Of a stretch of DNA of 64,000 bases, positions 33,345 through 42,226 are shown piece by piece (position 1 is the first letter of the stretch; the number at the start of each line of letters is the position of its first letter). The position numbers were made by a program, and so were the translations under genes. Source of the DNA: an uncultured Desulfobacter sp. (GTDB lineage Bacteria; Desulfobacterota; Desulfobacteria; Desulfobacterales; Desulfobacteraceae); the NCBI RefSeq assembly GCF_963666145.1, contig NZ_OY762614.1:3648501-3712500 (forward strand), given 5' to 3'. Below the pieces are notes generated by a model that searched no databases, was not told the DNA's origin, and was given only the letters and a program-made list of their open reading frames with translations.

Positions 33345-33833
33345 GTGAACGAATTTACCCATGTGGACGGCCAAGGCCGTGTAAGAATGGTTGATGTTGG
33401 GGAAAAGTTGCCCACAAAACGTGTTGCCGTGGCAAAGGGAACGGTGTTCATGTCCATGGAAACGCTGTCAGCCATTGTCGATGAAAAAGTAAAAAAGGGC
33501 AATGTGCTTGAAACGGCACGTATTGCAGGCGTCATGGCGGCCAAGCAGACCTGGTCGTTGATTCCCATGTGCCATCCGCTGAACATCACCCATGCCCGGG
33601 TTGATTTTTCTGATGATAAGGAAAACAGCTGCATTCACATCGAAGCCGAAGTCTCCCTGACCGAAAAAACCGGGGTGGAGATGGAAGCCATGACCGCCGT
33701 CAGTGTGGCGGCCCTGACCATCTATGACATGTGCAAGGCCTATGACAAGGGCATGAAAATTTCCGATATTCATCTGGCCTTTAAATCCGGCGGGAAAAGC
33801 GGCACCTACACAGCCCCTGACACCGCCTTATGA
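33345..33833 (+). CDS. moaC: Cyclic pyranopterin monophosphate synthase MoaC
   Basis: MoaC catalyses the second part of cPMP formation in molybdenum cofactor synthesis. The start is GTG 33345, because GGAG lies five bases upstream, giving 162 aa; the TTG at 33324 is an alternative. The family sequence is unmistakable: TKRVAVAKGTVFMS, AARIAGVMAAKQTWSLIPMCHPLNIT and GVEMEAMTAVSVAALTIYDMCKA. Confidence 0.95.
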   Translation: MNEFTHVDGQGRVRMVDVGEKLPTKRVAVAKGTVFMSMETLSAIVDEKVKKGNVLETARIAGVMAAKQTWSLIPMCHPLNITHARVDFSDDKENSCIHIEAEVSLTEKTGVEMEAMTAVSVAALTIYDMCKAYDKGMKISDIHLAFKSGGKSGTYTAPDTAL

Positions 33834-35017
33834 TCAATGTTGCCCACATGAGCACGAATAACCTGGCCTTTTTAGGGGCCGGGTTTGTGCTCGGGCTGTT
33901 AACGGCGCTGGCGCTTGTCAAACTGGGCATGCACTTTTTTTCAGGCCGGTTCAAGCAGTTGTCTGACCAGGCGCTGTATGAAAATTCCCGGCAGTTCATG
34001 GACATGGCCCAGTCCCATTTCAATGGGTATGTCCAGCAGGCCCATCAGGATTTCAAGGGTAAAGAGGATGCCTTTGCTCGGGCCGTTGATCCGGTCCAGC
34101 GCATGCTCGAGCGTTATGAGCAGCGGCTTGGAACCATGGAAAAGGATCGAAGCCAGGCCTTTGGCGCCATCAGCCAGTATTTGTCGGATATGGCAAAAAC
34201 CCAGCACCAGCTTGCCAAAGAGACGGATAACCTGGTCAAGGCCCTGCGCGTCCCCCATGTCCGGGGCAGATGGGGGGAAGTTACCCTGAGACGGGCCGTG
34301 GAACTGGCTGGTATGGTCGACCATTGTGATTTTGTTGAGCAGGATGTGCAGGGGACGGGTAAAGGCTCGCTTCGACCGGACATGGTGGTGAAGTTGCCCG
34401 GCGACCGCCAGGTGGTGGTGGATGCCAAGGTGCCGCTCATGGCCTATCTGGATGCCCTGGAAACAACAGATGAAAAGATGCAGAAAGAACGGCTGGATGA
34501 TCATGCCCGTCAGGTTATGGCCCACGTTGTCCAGCTGGGGTCAAAAAATTATGCCGCAGCCTTCAGCCCAAGCCCTGAGTTTGTGGTGCTGTTTATCCCC
34601 GGGGAAAATTTTTTTTCCGCGGCCCTTGCCGCCCGGCCCGACCTTATTGAAAAGGGCGTGGCCCACGGCGTGATTCTGGCCACGCCCACCACGCTGATTG
34701 CCCTGCTTAAAACCGTGGCATATGTCTGGCTGCAGCAGGCAGGATACGAAAATGCCCGGTCCATCCGGGAACTTGGCCTGGAACTTTTTGAACGGCTCTC
34801 CACCATGGCTGAGCACATGAACCGGCTGGGAAAGGACATTGAGCGCACCGCCGCCACCTTTAATCGAACGGTGGGCGCCATGGAAAAACGGGTGCTGGTG
34901 TCGGCCCGTAAATTTGAGAATTTAGGCGTTTCCAGCACACGGCTGCCCGATTGTAATCCTGTGCCGGAACCTGCCGTGACCCTGAAACGGATGAAAGAAA
35001 CGCATACGGAAATTTAA
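33830..35017 (+). CDS. rmuC: RmuC-family DNA recombination protein
   Basis: RmuC is a predicted membrane-anchored nuclease-related protein that limits recombination at inverted repeats. The 395 aa protein has an N-terminal transmembrane helix (about 10-33), a helical coiled region, and the conserved core VRGRWGEVTLRRAVELAGMVDHCDFVEQ, followed by RPDMVVKLPGDRQVVVDAKVPLMAYLDA, FVVLFIPGE and VILATPTTLIALLKTVAY. It overlaps the moaC stop by four bases. Confidence 0.94.
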   Translation: MINVAHMSTNNLAFLGAGFVLGLLTALALVKLGMHFFSGRFKQLSDQALYENSRQFMDMAQSHFNGYVQQAHQDFKGKEDAFARAVDPVQRMLERYEQRLGTMEKDRSQAFGAISQYLSDMAKTQHQLAKETDNLVKALRVPHVRGRWGEVTLRRAVELAGMVDHCDFVEQDVQGTGKGSLRPDMVVKLPGDRQVVVDAKVPLMAYLDALETTDEKMQKERLDDHARQVMAHVVQLGSKNYAAAFSPSPEFVVLFIPGENFFSAALAARPDLIEKGVAHGVILATPTTLIALLKTVAYVWLQQAGYENARSIRELGLELFERLSTMAEHMNRLGKDIERTAATFNRTVGAMEKRVLVSARKFENLGVSSTRLPDCNPVPEPAVTLKRMKETHTEI

Positions 35018-35023
35018 CGACTG

Positions 35024-36244
35024 ATGATACGTTTTGTTCGAAGATCTGTTCTGTTTTATCTGGTGTTGGTTTTGATTCTCGCAGGACCCTTGGGATGCAG
35101 GAATAAGAAAAAAGTGCAGGATCCCCGGGGCAATCCGCTGGTCAAGGTTGCCGAGTCAGACCTGCCCGAATTCAGAGATACATTGTTTTTGCAGGATCTG
35201 AAGGCGTCCATTGACCAGAGCCTTGCCTATTTTAACCGAGTTCCGGCTTCCCGAACCTATGATTATGGTCCGGACGTGTATACTGCCGCCCATATGATCT
35301 TATCCCTTGAAAATTTTAAAGCGTTTCTTGCAACCAAACCGTCGGTTAAAGATTTAAACCGATTTATCCGTGAGAATTATACGGTCTACAAAAGCGTGGG
35401 CGGTGCAAACAAAGATGTCCTTTTCACCGGATATTTTGAACCCACCTATCCGGGCAGCCGCACCCCGGGACCTGAATATCCCTGGCCGGTCTATTCCATG
35501 CCCGACGATCTGTTCCAGATTGATCTGTCCGAATTCTCTGATGCCTATAAAAACCACAAGCGGCTCATGGCCCGTGTAGATCCCGAGGCCCGCAGGATCA
35601 GACCCTACTACACCCGGGAGCAGATTCATAATCAACCGGACTTTGAGCAAAAAGCCCGGCCTGTGGTCTGGCTGGCCAACCGCGTTGACCGTTTTTTTCT
35701 GGAGATCCAAGGATCGGGCAGGGTGGCCCTTGCCGATGGTCAGATTATGCGCCTGCATTATGCCGGGGTGAATGGCCGTAAATACAGTGCTGTGGGAAAA
35801 TATCTCATTGATAAAAATGAAGTGCCGAAGGAGAAGATGTCCATGCAGGCGATCCGAGAGTGGCTCACCACCCACCCGGACCGCATGGACGAGGTGCTGT
35901 TTACCAACGAAAGCTTCGTGTTTTTCAAGGAAGGCCAGGGCGGGCCCTTTGGCTGCATTGGTGTTGCCGTAACGCCTGTGCGCTCCATTGCCACGGACAC
36001 CAAATTGTTTCCCCAAGGGGGACTTGCCTTTATCCAGACAGCCCTGCCTGTGGGCGTGGGGCAGCCAAAAGAAGATTGGCCCAGGGCATCTTTATTTGTG
36101 CTCAACCAGGATACCGGCGGGGCCATCAAGGGCCCGGACCGGGTGGATCTGTTTTGCGGTGCCGGTGACTGGGCCGATTACACGGCCGGCCACATGACGG
36201 CCAGGGGGCAGCTCTATTTTCTCGTTCTTACCCCGAAAAATTAA
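35024..36244 (+). CDS. mltA: Membrane-bound lytic murein transglycosylase A (MltA)
   Basis: A 406-residue lipoprotein: the signal peptide is hydrophobic with lipobox LAGPLGC, Cys at residue 25. The MltA domain shows FTGYFEPTYPGSR, the barrel around WLANRVDRFFLEIQGSGRV, and the C-terminal 3D domain LNQDTGGAIKGPDRVDLFCGAGDWADYTAGHM with the catalytic Asp in GAIKGPDRVDLF. It cleaves peptidoglycan with 1,6-anhydro product formation. Its end overlaps the convergent gene at 36241. Confidence 0.95.
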   Translation: MIRFVRRSVLFYLVLVLILAGPLGCRNKKKVQDPRGNPLVKVAESDLPEFRDTLFLQDLKASIDQSLAYFNRVPASRTYDYGPDVYTAAHMILSLENFKAFLATKPSVKDLNRFIRENYTVYKSVGGANKDVLFTGYFEPTYPGSRTPGPEYPWPVYSMPDDLFQIDLSEFSDAYKNHKRLMARVDPEARRIRPYYTREQIHNQPDFEQKARPVVWLANRVDRFFLEIQGSGRVALADGQIMRLHYAGVNGRKYSAVGKYLIDKNEVPKEKMSMQAIREWLTTHPDRMDEVLFTNESFVFFKEGQGGPFGCIGVAVTPVRSIATDTKLFPQGGLAFIQTALPVGVGQPKEDWPRASLFVLNQDTGGAIKGPDRVDLFCGAGDWADYTAGHMTARGQLYFLVLTPKN

Positions 36245-36489
36245 CGGTCTTTTAAAAACAGACTGTGATACTCATCTTCGGACATGTGCTTTTTAATATA
36301 TGTGTTGAGCCAATTGTAGATATCTTCAAGTTCCTGGTCGGAAAGCCTTGGCACAAGCGCTTTGATAAAGGTGTCCTCACTGAATTTCTGTAAGTAAAAC
36401 ATGATTGTTTCCTCATCGCTTTCCCTGTCCATGCCGAATGCGGCTATGCCGTCGTATTCCTGAATAAATTGGTGGGTGTCTCTTTTCAT
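36241..36489 (-). CDS. Small conserved hypothetical protein
   Basis: An 82-residue acidic, mostly helical protein with no recognised domain. It opens MKRDTHQFIQEYDGIAAFGMD and continues with EDTFIKALVPRLSDQELEDIYNWLNTYIKKHMSEDEYHSLF. It overlaps mltA tail to tail by four bases. No ribosome site stronger than a weak GGAA-type is seen. Function unknown. Confidence 0.6.
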   Translation of the reverse strand: MKRDTHQFIQEYDGIAAFGMDRESDEETIMFYLQKFSEDTFIKALVPRLSDQELEDIYNWLNTYIKKHMSEDEYHSLFLKDR

Positions 36490-36661
36490 TTCCTATGCCC
36501 AGAGTTGTATTGGATTTAATAAAAGTTATCAGCCAAGAATAACACCTTTTTTAAAAATAAAGGTCAACCTGTTTTTTTCTGGCATGCTTTCTGCTCATTT
36601 AATTTTGAATGAGAAAATTTATCCAGAAAAATATTGATACGAAACTGGGAGATTCCCAAGG
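36490..36661. other. Short divergent intergenic region
   Basis: AT-rich, between two divergently transcribed genes. It contains no supported gene or repeat. Confidence 0.4.
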
Positions 36662-37045
36662 ATGAAAATAATATTGCATGCCAACAAAAATGATGCCCAC
36701 CGGAACCGGTTGAAGCGTACCATTGAAGGGACGTTTTCCGAAGGTGAAATCATTTTAACGGACCACGCGTCTCAGTTGTCTATGGTTCTGGGCAGACCAC
36801 TACACAATGTTTCAGTCCTGATTGTTTTTATAACCGATACCGAAAGTGTTGATCTTTTATTTCCCCTAAAGCATTTATTCGAAAACATTAAATTGATTCT
36901 GATGTTCTGTGATAAAGTCGACAACACTCAAAAATCTGTTCTCTTACTGGAACCTTTGTTTACCAGTTATTCTGAGGATGATTCCCAGGATATTATTTCG
37001 GTTTTACAACGCATCGCACAAAGGACAATGTACCCAATTGAATAA
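36662..37045 (+). CDS. Hypothetical protein with receiver-like alpha/beta pattern
   Basis: A 127-residue soluble protein without a firm family. The alternation of strands and helices (MKIILHANKNDAHRNRLKRTIEG, VLIVFITDTESVDLLFPLKHLF, KLILMFCDKVDNTQ) recalls a CheY-like fold but the usual DD, D and K acceptor residues are absent. GGGAG lies nine bases before the ATG. It is followed by hairpins and then the chemoreceptor gene, which may be functionally related. Confidence 0.5.
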   Translation: MKIILHANKNDAHRNRLKRTIEGTFSEGEIILTDHASQLSMVLGRPLHNVSVLIVFITDTESVDLLFPLKHLFENIKLILMFCDKVDNTQKSVLLLEPLFTSYSEDDSQDIISVLQRIAQRTMYPIE

Positions 37046-37299
37046 TCTACAAATAAATAAAGGCCGCCTGCTTTGTGATTCAGGCATAAATTCTAATTTC
37101 TTGGAAACAAGAATACAAATCGTTCTTGTTTTCAAGAAATTATATGTGATCAGGTGGCAGGCAATACGTTTTAATAACCGCAACGCTTTGTTTTATTGGC
37201 AATAATTGATATTTTGTCCGATGGCATACCTTTCGCATAGTATGCAATACATTCAAAAAAAATCGCAACGTATAAAAAACCTGCGAGGGAGGATATGAA
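37046..37299. other. Intergenic region upstream of the chemoreceptor
   Basis: It holds a small GCCTG...CAGGC hairpin near 37063 and the long palindrome at 37095-37141; otherwise no gene is seen. Confidence 0.5.
37095..37141. terminator. Long hairpin downstream of 36662 gene
   Basis: The arms AATTTCTTGGAAACAAGAA and TTCTTGTTTTCAAGAAATT pair over 19 bases with one mismatch around a 9-base loop. There is no strong U-tract, so it could be a terminator or a symmetric protein-binding site. Confidence 0.5.
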
Positions 37300-39279
37300 A
37301 TGAGAAAATTGACATTAAAAGCAAAATTAATTGCCGGTGGCGTGGTGGCGGCAATCTTGCCCTTGGCCGTTGTGGGGCTGTTTTCGATCATCGAAGCCTC
37401 CGGTGCACTGGTCAGCATAGCCAAAGGACAGGCAAAGCTGACGGCCGAAAATCTTGCCTCCATGGTTGATCTTTCCATGAAGCAGGAAATTGGCAAAGCC
37501 GAAGCCATGGCATCGGAATTCTATATCCAGGAAATAGCCAAAGGATCCAAAAATGACAACGTGTTGGCCGCTGCAGAGACTTACTTGGGCACCGTTTATG
37601 AAAGGACTGGAGAGAATTATGTGTTCTTTTTTGTAGCGGATAAATCCGGTCAGATTATAGCTGATAGCGGGTATGGCAAATACAGGAGACAAAATACAAA
37701 TTTGTCAGACAGAAAATATTTCCAGGACGCCAAATCAGGCCAAATTATCATTAGTACCCCTGTTATCTCAAAAGCCGGCGGGATGCCCATCGTTGTGGTT
37801 GCCGTTCCTTTGAAGGATAGCTCAGGTTCATTTGTCGGAATTCTGGGTGTATCTGTAAAGCTAACAGCTTTGTCTGAAGAAATTACCCAGGTAAAAATAG
37901 GAGAGACCGGCTATCCTTTTATGGTCGCCAATGACGGACTTTTTATTGCGCACCCTGTAGCGGATTATATTTTCAAGCTCAACATGTCCTCCCTTGAGGG
38001 CATGGAGGAGATTTCCAGAAGAACATTGGCCGGAGAATCAGGCGTTGAAAAATATCGTTTTAAAGGGACCGATAAGATTGCAGGGTTTGCCCACGTGCCT
38101 GCCACAGGCTGGAGCCTTGTGGTCACCCAGAATGAAGCTGAATTTTTAGCGCCTGTGGTGTCTATCCGTAATTTGGTGCTTGGCGCCGGCGCAATTTTCC
38201 TGGTGTTGACTGTCTTGGCGGTGCTCTGGTTTGTTAAAGGCATTATGCGGCTCCTGGGGCATGATCCCTCTGAAATTGCCAAAGTGGCCAACCTGATTGC
38301 TGCGGGCGATTTGACCTATGAATTCCCCGGGACCGGCAAATCAATCACCGGGGTCTACGCCAGCATGCAACAGATGACCAATAACTTAAAACATATGTTC
38401 CAGGACATTTCCCAGGGGATTCACACATTGACATCGTCTTCCACCGAACTGTCGGCGGTGTCCAAGGAGATGACGGCTGGGGCTGAAATGTCATCCCAAA
38501 AAGCAAATAACGTCTCTGCGGCAGCAGAAGAGATGGCAACGGCAATGAACAGTGTTGCCGCCGCCACGGAACAGACAAGCGCCAACCTGCAGATGATTGT
38601 TGCTGCGGCAGAAGAGATGTCCGCAACAATCAATGAAATCTCATCAAATACGGCCAAAGGAAGTCAGACAACCAGCCAGGCGGTTGAAAAAGCCGAACAT
38701 ATTTCCCAGAAAGTAGATGATCTGGGAAGGGCTGCTGCCGAGATCAGCAAAGTGACCGAAGCCATCGTCGAGATTTCCGAACAGACAAATCTTTTGGCAC
38801 TGAACGCCACCATAGAGGCGGCAAGGGCCGGTGAGGCTGGAAAGGGGTTTGCTGTGGTCGCCGGTGAAATTAAGGAGCTTGCAAAGCAGACAGCCCAGGC
38901 AACCGACGAAATTGGCGTAAGAATTGGTGAAGTGCAGTCAACAACAACGGAATCGGTCAACGCCATTAAAGATATTGTCGCGATCATTGATGATGTCAAT
39001 ACCATCGTTACATCGGTTGCCACTGCCATTGAAGAGCAGTCTGCCACAACCCAGGAAATTTCCAATAATGTCAGCCAGGCAGCCGCCGGTGTTCAGGAGG
39101 TCAATGAAAATGTCAACCAGACTTCCGTTGTCGCAGCTGAGGTGACCGAGGATGTTCACCATGTCAGCCAGTCTGCAGAAGAGATCTCGGCCGGAAGCGT
39201 GCATATAAACGAGAGTGCCCTGGAGTTGTCCAGGCTGTCTGAAAGTCTCAATGAGATGGTCGGCCGGTTTAAGCTGTAG
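37300..39279 (+). CDS. Methyl-accepting chemotaxis protein with periplasmic dCache domain
   Basis: A 659-residue receptor. TM1 is about residues 10-33, a periplasmic double-Cache domain with the FxxxADxxGxxxADSGYGK and GIxGVSVKLTALSEEI patterns is at about 45-280, and TM2 is near 287-307. A HAMP region precedes the signalling domain, which contains the tip motif EQTNLLALNATIEAARAGEAG and ends with methylation-helix repeats. GGGAGG lies upstream of ATG 37300. No che gene is adjacent. Confidence 0.93.
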   Translation: MRKLTLKAKLIAGGVVAAILPLAVVGLFSIIEASGALVSIAKGQAKLTAENLASMVDLSMKQEIGKAEAMASEFYIQEIAKGSKNDNVLAAAETYLGTVYERTGENYVFFFVADKSGQIIADSGYGKYRRQNTNLSDRKYFQDAKSGQIIISTPVISKAGGMPIVVVAVPLKDSSGSFVGILGVSVKLTALSEEITQVKIGETGYPFMVANDGLFIAHPVADYIFKLNMSSLEGMEEISRRTLAGESGVEKYRFKGTDKIAGFAHVPATGWSLVVTQNEAEFLAPVVSIRNLVLGAGAIFLVLTVLAVLWFVKGIMRLLGHDPSEIAKVANLIAAGDLTYEFPGTGKSITGVYASMQQMTNNLKHMFQDISQGIHTLTSSSTELSAVSKEMTAGAEMSSQKANNVSAAAEEMATAMNSVAAATEQTSANLQMIVAAAEEMSATINEISSNTAKGSQTTSQAVEKAEHISQKVDDLGRAAAEISKVTEAIVEISEQTNLLALNATIEAARAGEAGKGFAVVAGEIKELAKQTAQATDEIGVRIGEVQSTTTESVNAIKDIVAIIDDVNTIVTSVATAIEEQSATTQEISNNVSQAAAGVQEVNENVNQTSVVAAEVTEDVHHVSQSAEEISAGSVHINESALELSRLSESLNEMVGRFKL

Positions 39280-39311
39280 CTATAGCATTTGCATATAGCC
39301 GCAAATCCTAT

Positions 39312-39341
39312 AAGGCCCAATAGTTCAACTATTGGGCCTTT
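39312..39341 (+). terminator. Terminator of the chemoreceptor gene
   Basis: AAGGCCCAATAG / CTATTGGGCCTT pair perfectly over 12 bases with loop TTCAA. The stem is nearly identical to that at 58071-58102. Confidence 0.75.
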
Positions 39342-39559
39342 GCTGTGCCTTGTATGTGCCCCAAAGCCCGACGCAATTTTGTCCGATTTATTTTATCTGC
39401 CGGCATCCATAAACAATCTGTAAAATGAATCGCCGCCGGTCAGCGAAGAATCCTGGGCCGGTTTCGTTACTTCTTTACAAGCATGCGCTTATCTCTTATA
39501 CTTTTGAAGTTTATAGCGCCTCACTTACATAGCATAATTGCATTACTACAGGTGGTTTC

Positions 39560-39880
39560 ATGGATTTTCGCAATATTGAGTCGTTTTTGAACGTTGATAG
39601 AAACGAAGCCCGAAAGCTGGGGCGTCTTCTGGCTGATACCCTGACGTCTGATCTGGAAAAAATCCGCCGTGGTCTTAAGGATAGCGATGCGCAGTCCATT
39701 CGTTTTGTGGCCCATTCCCTAAAGGGCGCGTCCGGGAATCTGGGATTTGAAAAACTGTCTCAACTGGCTGCGGATATCGAGATGCGTTGCCGGGCCGGTC
39801 AGCTTGACGGTTTGCAGGATTTGCTTTTGGACATGCAGCACCTGTTGGAACAACTTGAAGACAGCTTGTCAGGACGGTGA
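39560..39880 (+). CDS. Hpt histidine phosphotransfer protein
   Basis: A 106-residue four-helix Hpt domain. The phosphorylatable His is in RFVAHSLKGASGNLG, the hallmark. It opens the operon with a REC-PP2C phosphatase gene two bases downstream and an anti-sigma-type kinase gene after it. The ribosome site AGGTGG lies just before the ATG. Probable role: it receives phosphate from a hybrid kinase elsewhere and passes it to the REC domain of the next gene. Confidence 0.92.
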   Translation: MDFRNIESFLNVDRNEARKLGRLLADTLTSDLEKIRRGLKDSDAQSIRFVAHSLKGASGNLGFEKLSQLAADIEMRCRAGQLDGLQDLLLDMQHLLEQLEDSLSGR

Positions 39881-39881
39881 T

Positions 39882-40997
39882 ATGGCTGACGCATATTCCA
39901 TACTTGTGGTCGACGATAACCGGTTGAATCTTGTGCTCATTGAAAAAGTGCTGACCAAGGAGGGGTATGTTGCGCTTCTGGCGGACAATGGACCAGATGC
40001 CCGGTATATCGCTGCCCAAAAACATCCCGACCTGATCTTGCTGGACATTGAAATGCCCGGTGAAGACGGCTTTGAAGTCATTAAAAAGCTTAAAAATGAT
40101 GCGGCAACCGTCACTATCCCTGTGCTCTTTTTAACGGGGGTATCCGAGGTGGATGTCAAATTAAAGGGGTTTGAGCTCGGGGCTGTGGATTATATCCTCA
40201 AACCCTTTCATCCTCAGGAGGTTCTAGCCCGGGTGCGCATTCACCTTAAACTGTCCATTGCCACCAACTCCCTGATACAGGATCAGGCCAGAAAACTGCG
40301 CCAGGTAAGCCAGGCCCAAAATGCCATGCTGCCGAGTCCCGAAGACTTTCCCGATGCCGGATTCAGTGTGTTTTATAAGCCGCTGGAAGAGGCCGGTGGG
40401 GATTTTTATGATATTTTAAATATTTCAAAGCAGATCACCGGATACTTCCTGGCCGACTCCTCGGGCCATGACATTGAAACCTCGTATGCCACAGCCTCGG
40501 TCAAGGCGCTTTTAACCCAGAACTGCACTCCGGTCTATTCGCCCAGGGAAAGCATGGAAATGATCAATGACGTGCTTGTGGAAATTTTGCCCAGGGAAAA
40601 ATATTTGACCGCATGTTACATGCACCTGAATCGCGGTACAAGGACAATGACCCTGGTGAATGCAGGCCATCCCCCTGTGGTTTACATGCCCAAGGGGAAA
40701 AGACCTTTTTTTATTAATATCCAGGGGGATATTCTGGGCATGTTTGCCGATGCGACATTTGGCCTGAAAAAAATTGCAGTGAATGACGGGGATCGATTTT
40801 TCATATATTCAGATGGTCTGGTGGAATCCACACAAAAAAAAATTTCATGGGTGGCCGGAATGGCCGGGCTCTTATCTGCCTTTGACGGATTGGATAAAAT
40901 TGCGCTTTCTCAAATTCCGAATGTGCTGATCTCCCGTCTTTTTAATGGAGAGCCCATACCCGAGGATGATATCGTTCTTTTATGTATTGAGGTGTGA
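39882..40997 (+). CDS. Response regulator with PP2C/SpoIIE-type phosphatase output
   Basis: A 371-residue protein from ATG 39882; the longer 39747 reading overlaps the Hpt gene in another frame. The receiver domain occupies residues 1-125, with the phosphoacceptor Asp55 in LLDIEMPG and acidic DD at 11-12. A PPM/SpoIIE phosphatase domain follows (about 160-371), with EAGGDFYD, DSSGHDIETS, and SDGLVES carrying the metal-binding Asp residues. It probably dephosphorylates an anti-sigma antagonist partner. Confidence 0.92.
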   Translation: MADAYSILVVDDNRLNLVLIEKVLTKEGYVALLADNGPDARYIAAQKHPDLILLDIEMPGEDGFEVIKKLKNDAATVTIPVLFLTGVSEVDVKLKGFELGAVDYILKPFHPQEVLARVRIHLKLSIATNSLIQDQARKLRQVSQAQNAMLPSPEDFPDAGFSVFYKPLEEAGGDFYDILNISKQITGYFLADSSGHDIETSYATASVKALLTQNCTPVYSPRESMEMINDVLVEILPREKYLTACYMHLNRGTRTMTLVNAGHPPVVYMPKGKRPFFINIQGDILGMFADATFGLKKIAVNDGDRFFIYSDGLVESTQKKISWVAGMAGLLSAFDGLDKIALSQIPNVLISRLFNGEPIPEDDIVLLCIEV

Positions 40998-40999
40998 TA

Positions 41000-41440
41000 A
41001 TGCCTTCATTTCAAGATGTCTATGAGTTTAAGGAGGAGGGGGATCGTGTCCTTATACGATTTTCTTCCGCCATGGAACATATTGATACGGCCTGTGCCGC
41101 AGTGCTTCTTTATCTTCGATCCAAAGGCCCTAAGTTTTTCCCCCATTTGTTTGCTGTCAATTTAGGCATGCGCGAAGCCATGGCCAATGCCGTGCGACAT
41201 GGGAATAAATACGATGTGGAAAAACTGGTTTGCATGGAACTGGACATCAGCCGTGCCCCATGGCTGCGTATGAAGATCACAGACCAGGGACCGGGGTTTA
41301 AATGGATGCAGGTCCAGAATAAAGTCGCGCCGGATGAGGCGGACCACGGCAGGGGCATGAGCATCATGAAAACCTATTTTGACCGGTTCAGTTACAATGA
41401 AAAGGGCAACATCCTCTACCTTGAAAAACAGATTTTATAA
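41000..41440 (+). CDS. RsbW-like anti-sigma factor serine kinase (HATPase)
   Basis: A 146-residue protein from ATG 41000; the GTG at 40994 is an alternative. A GHKL ATPase domain is visible: NLGMREAMANAVRHGN is the N-box and MKITDQGPGFKW the G1 box, with a later GRGMSIMKTYFD. RsbW/SpoIIAB kinases phosphorylate an antagonist STAS protein; no STAS gene is adjacent in this window. Overlap with the preceding gene suggests coupled expression. Confidence 0.85.
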   Translation: MPSFQDVYEFKEEGDRVLIRFSSAMEHIDTACAAVLLYLRSKGPKFFPHLFAVNLGMREAMANAVRHGNKYDVEKLVCMELDISRAPWLRMKITDQGPGFKWMQVQNKVAPDEADHGRGMSIMKTYFDRFSYNEKGNILYLEKQIL

Positions 41441-41456
41441 TAAAATTAATTCCTCG

Positions 41457-41522
41457 TTAATACAATCCTAACCAATATCTAACGCTTTCAGGGTAAAAAA
41501 CTAACATTAGTTATCTTTGCAA
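41457..41522 (+). promoter_or_regulatory. Candidate Pho box: CTAAC repeats in 11-base phase
   Basis: CTAAC occurs at 41468, 41479 and 41501, with a relaxed TTAAT at 41457: all fall on an exact 11-base register, with one degenerate unit at 41490. PhoB binds repeats in 11-base steps in E. coli, and CTTAAC/TTAACA-type repeats are known in cyanobacteria and Bacillus. It lies directly upstream of phoU-phoB-phoR. Confidence 0.55.
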
Positions 41523-41546
41523 TGATAAAAAAGATGAAGGATGTTT

Positions 41547-42194
41547 ATGAGCAGTCAGCTTACCCGCGCCATGCACAAGATCAAAAAGGAGATTTTATCC
41601 CTTGGTGCACTGGTGGAAGACCGGTTTAAAAAAACAATATATGCCATTAAAACAGACGATATCGACCAGGCCACCCGGATTATTGAAACCGACTACCTGG
41701 TGGACGCCCAGGAGGTTGAGGTCGAAGAGGAATGCCTGAAAACCCTTGCCCTGTACCATCCGGTGGCAACGGACCTGAGACTGATTACCGCTGTGATCAA
41801 GATCAACAATGATCTTGAACGTATTGCCGATTATGCCGCCAATATTGCCCGTCGGTTTAAGAAAAGCGGGCGCACTTCAAATCCCTTTCAATATGATTAT
41901 ACGCCCATGGCCGAACAGGCGGCAAAAATGCTTAAATTCAGTTTGGACGCCCTTGTCAGTCTGGATGGAAACATCGCGTATCAGGTCCGAGAGATGGACG
42001 CAAAGGTCAATGAGATGCGAAATGAAGCCTACGAAGTCATGAAGGATACCATACGCAAACATCCGGAAAAGGTTGATGAAATTATTAATATGTATCTTAT
42101 TTCACGGCATATTGAACGGGTGGGCGATCACACTAAAAATATTGCCGAGGAAGTCATTTACCTGATAGAAGGTGAGATTATCCGTCATTCTTAA
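41547..42194 (+). CDS. phoU: Phosphate signalling complex protein PhoU
   Basis: A 215-residue negative regulator of the Pho response, made of two three-helix bundles. The start is ATG 41547, with AAGG six bases upstream; the ATG at 41541 is too close. Both family repeats are present: DQATRIIETDYLVDAQEVEVEEECLKTLALYHPVATDLRLI with INNDLERIADYAANIA, and the C-terminal half ending with SRHIERVGDHTKNIAEEVIYL. It heads a phoU-phoB-phoR operon. Confidence 0.95.
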   Translation: MSSQLTRAMHKIKKEILSLGALVEDRFKKTIYAIKTDDIDQATRIIETDYLVDAQEVEVEEECLKTLALYHPVATDLRLITAVIKINNDLERIADYAANIARRFKKSGRTSNPFQYDYTPMAEQAAKMLKFSLDALVSLDGNIAYQVREMDAKVNEMRNEAYEVMKDTIRKHPEKVDEIINMYLISRHIERVGDHTKNIAEEVIYLIEGEIIRHS

Positions 42195-42226
42195 ATTTTA
42201 ACAATAACCTAACACGGAAATAAAAA

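Noticed and set aside
39350..39559. GC-rich hairpin-like stretch before the Hpt gene, considered as a riboswitch
   Set aside because: No known aptamer consensus can be recognised and the pairing is short.
39747..39881. Upstream start for the REC-PP2C protein
   Set aside because: It overlaps the Hpt gene in a different frame; ATG 39882 gives the canonical receiver domain start.
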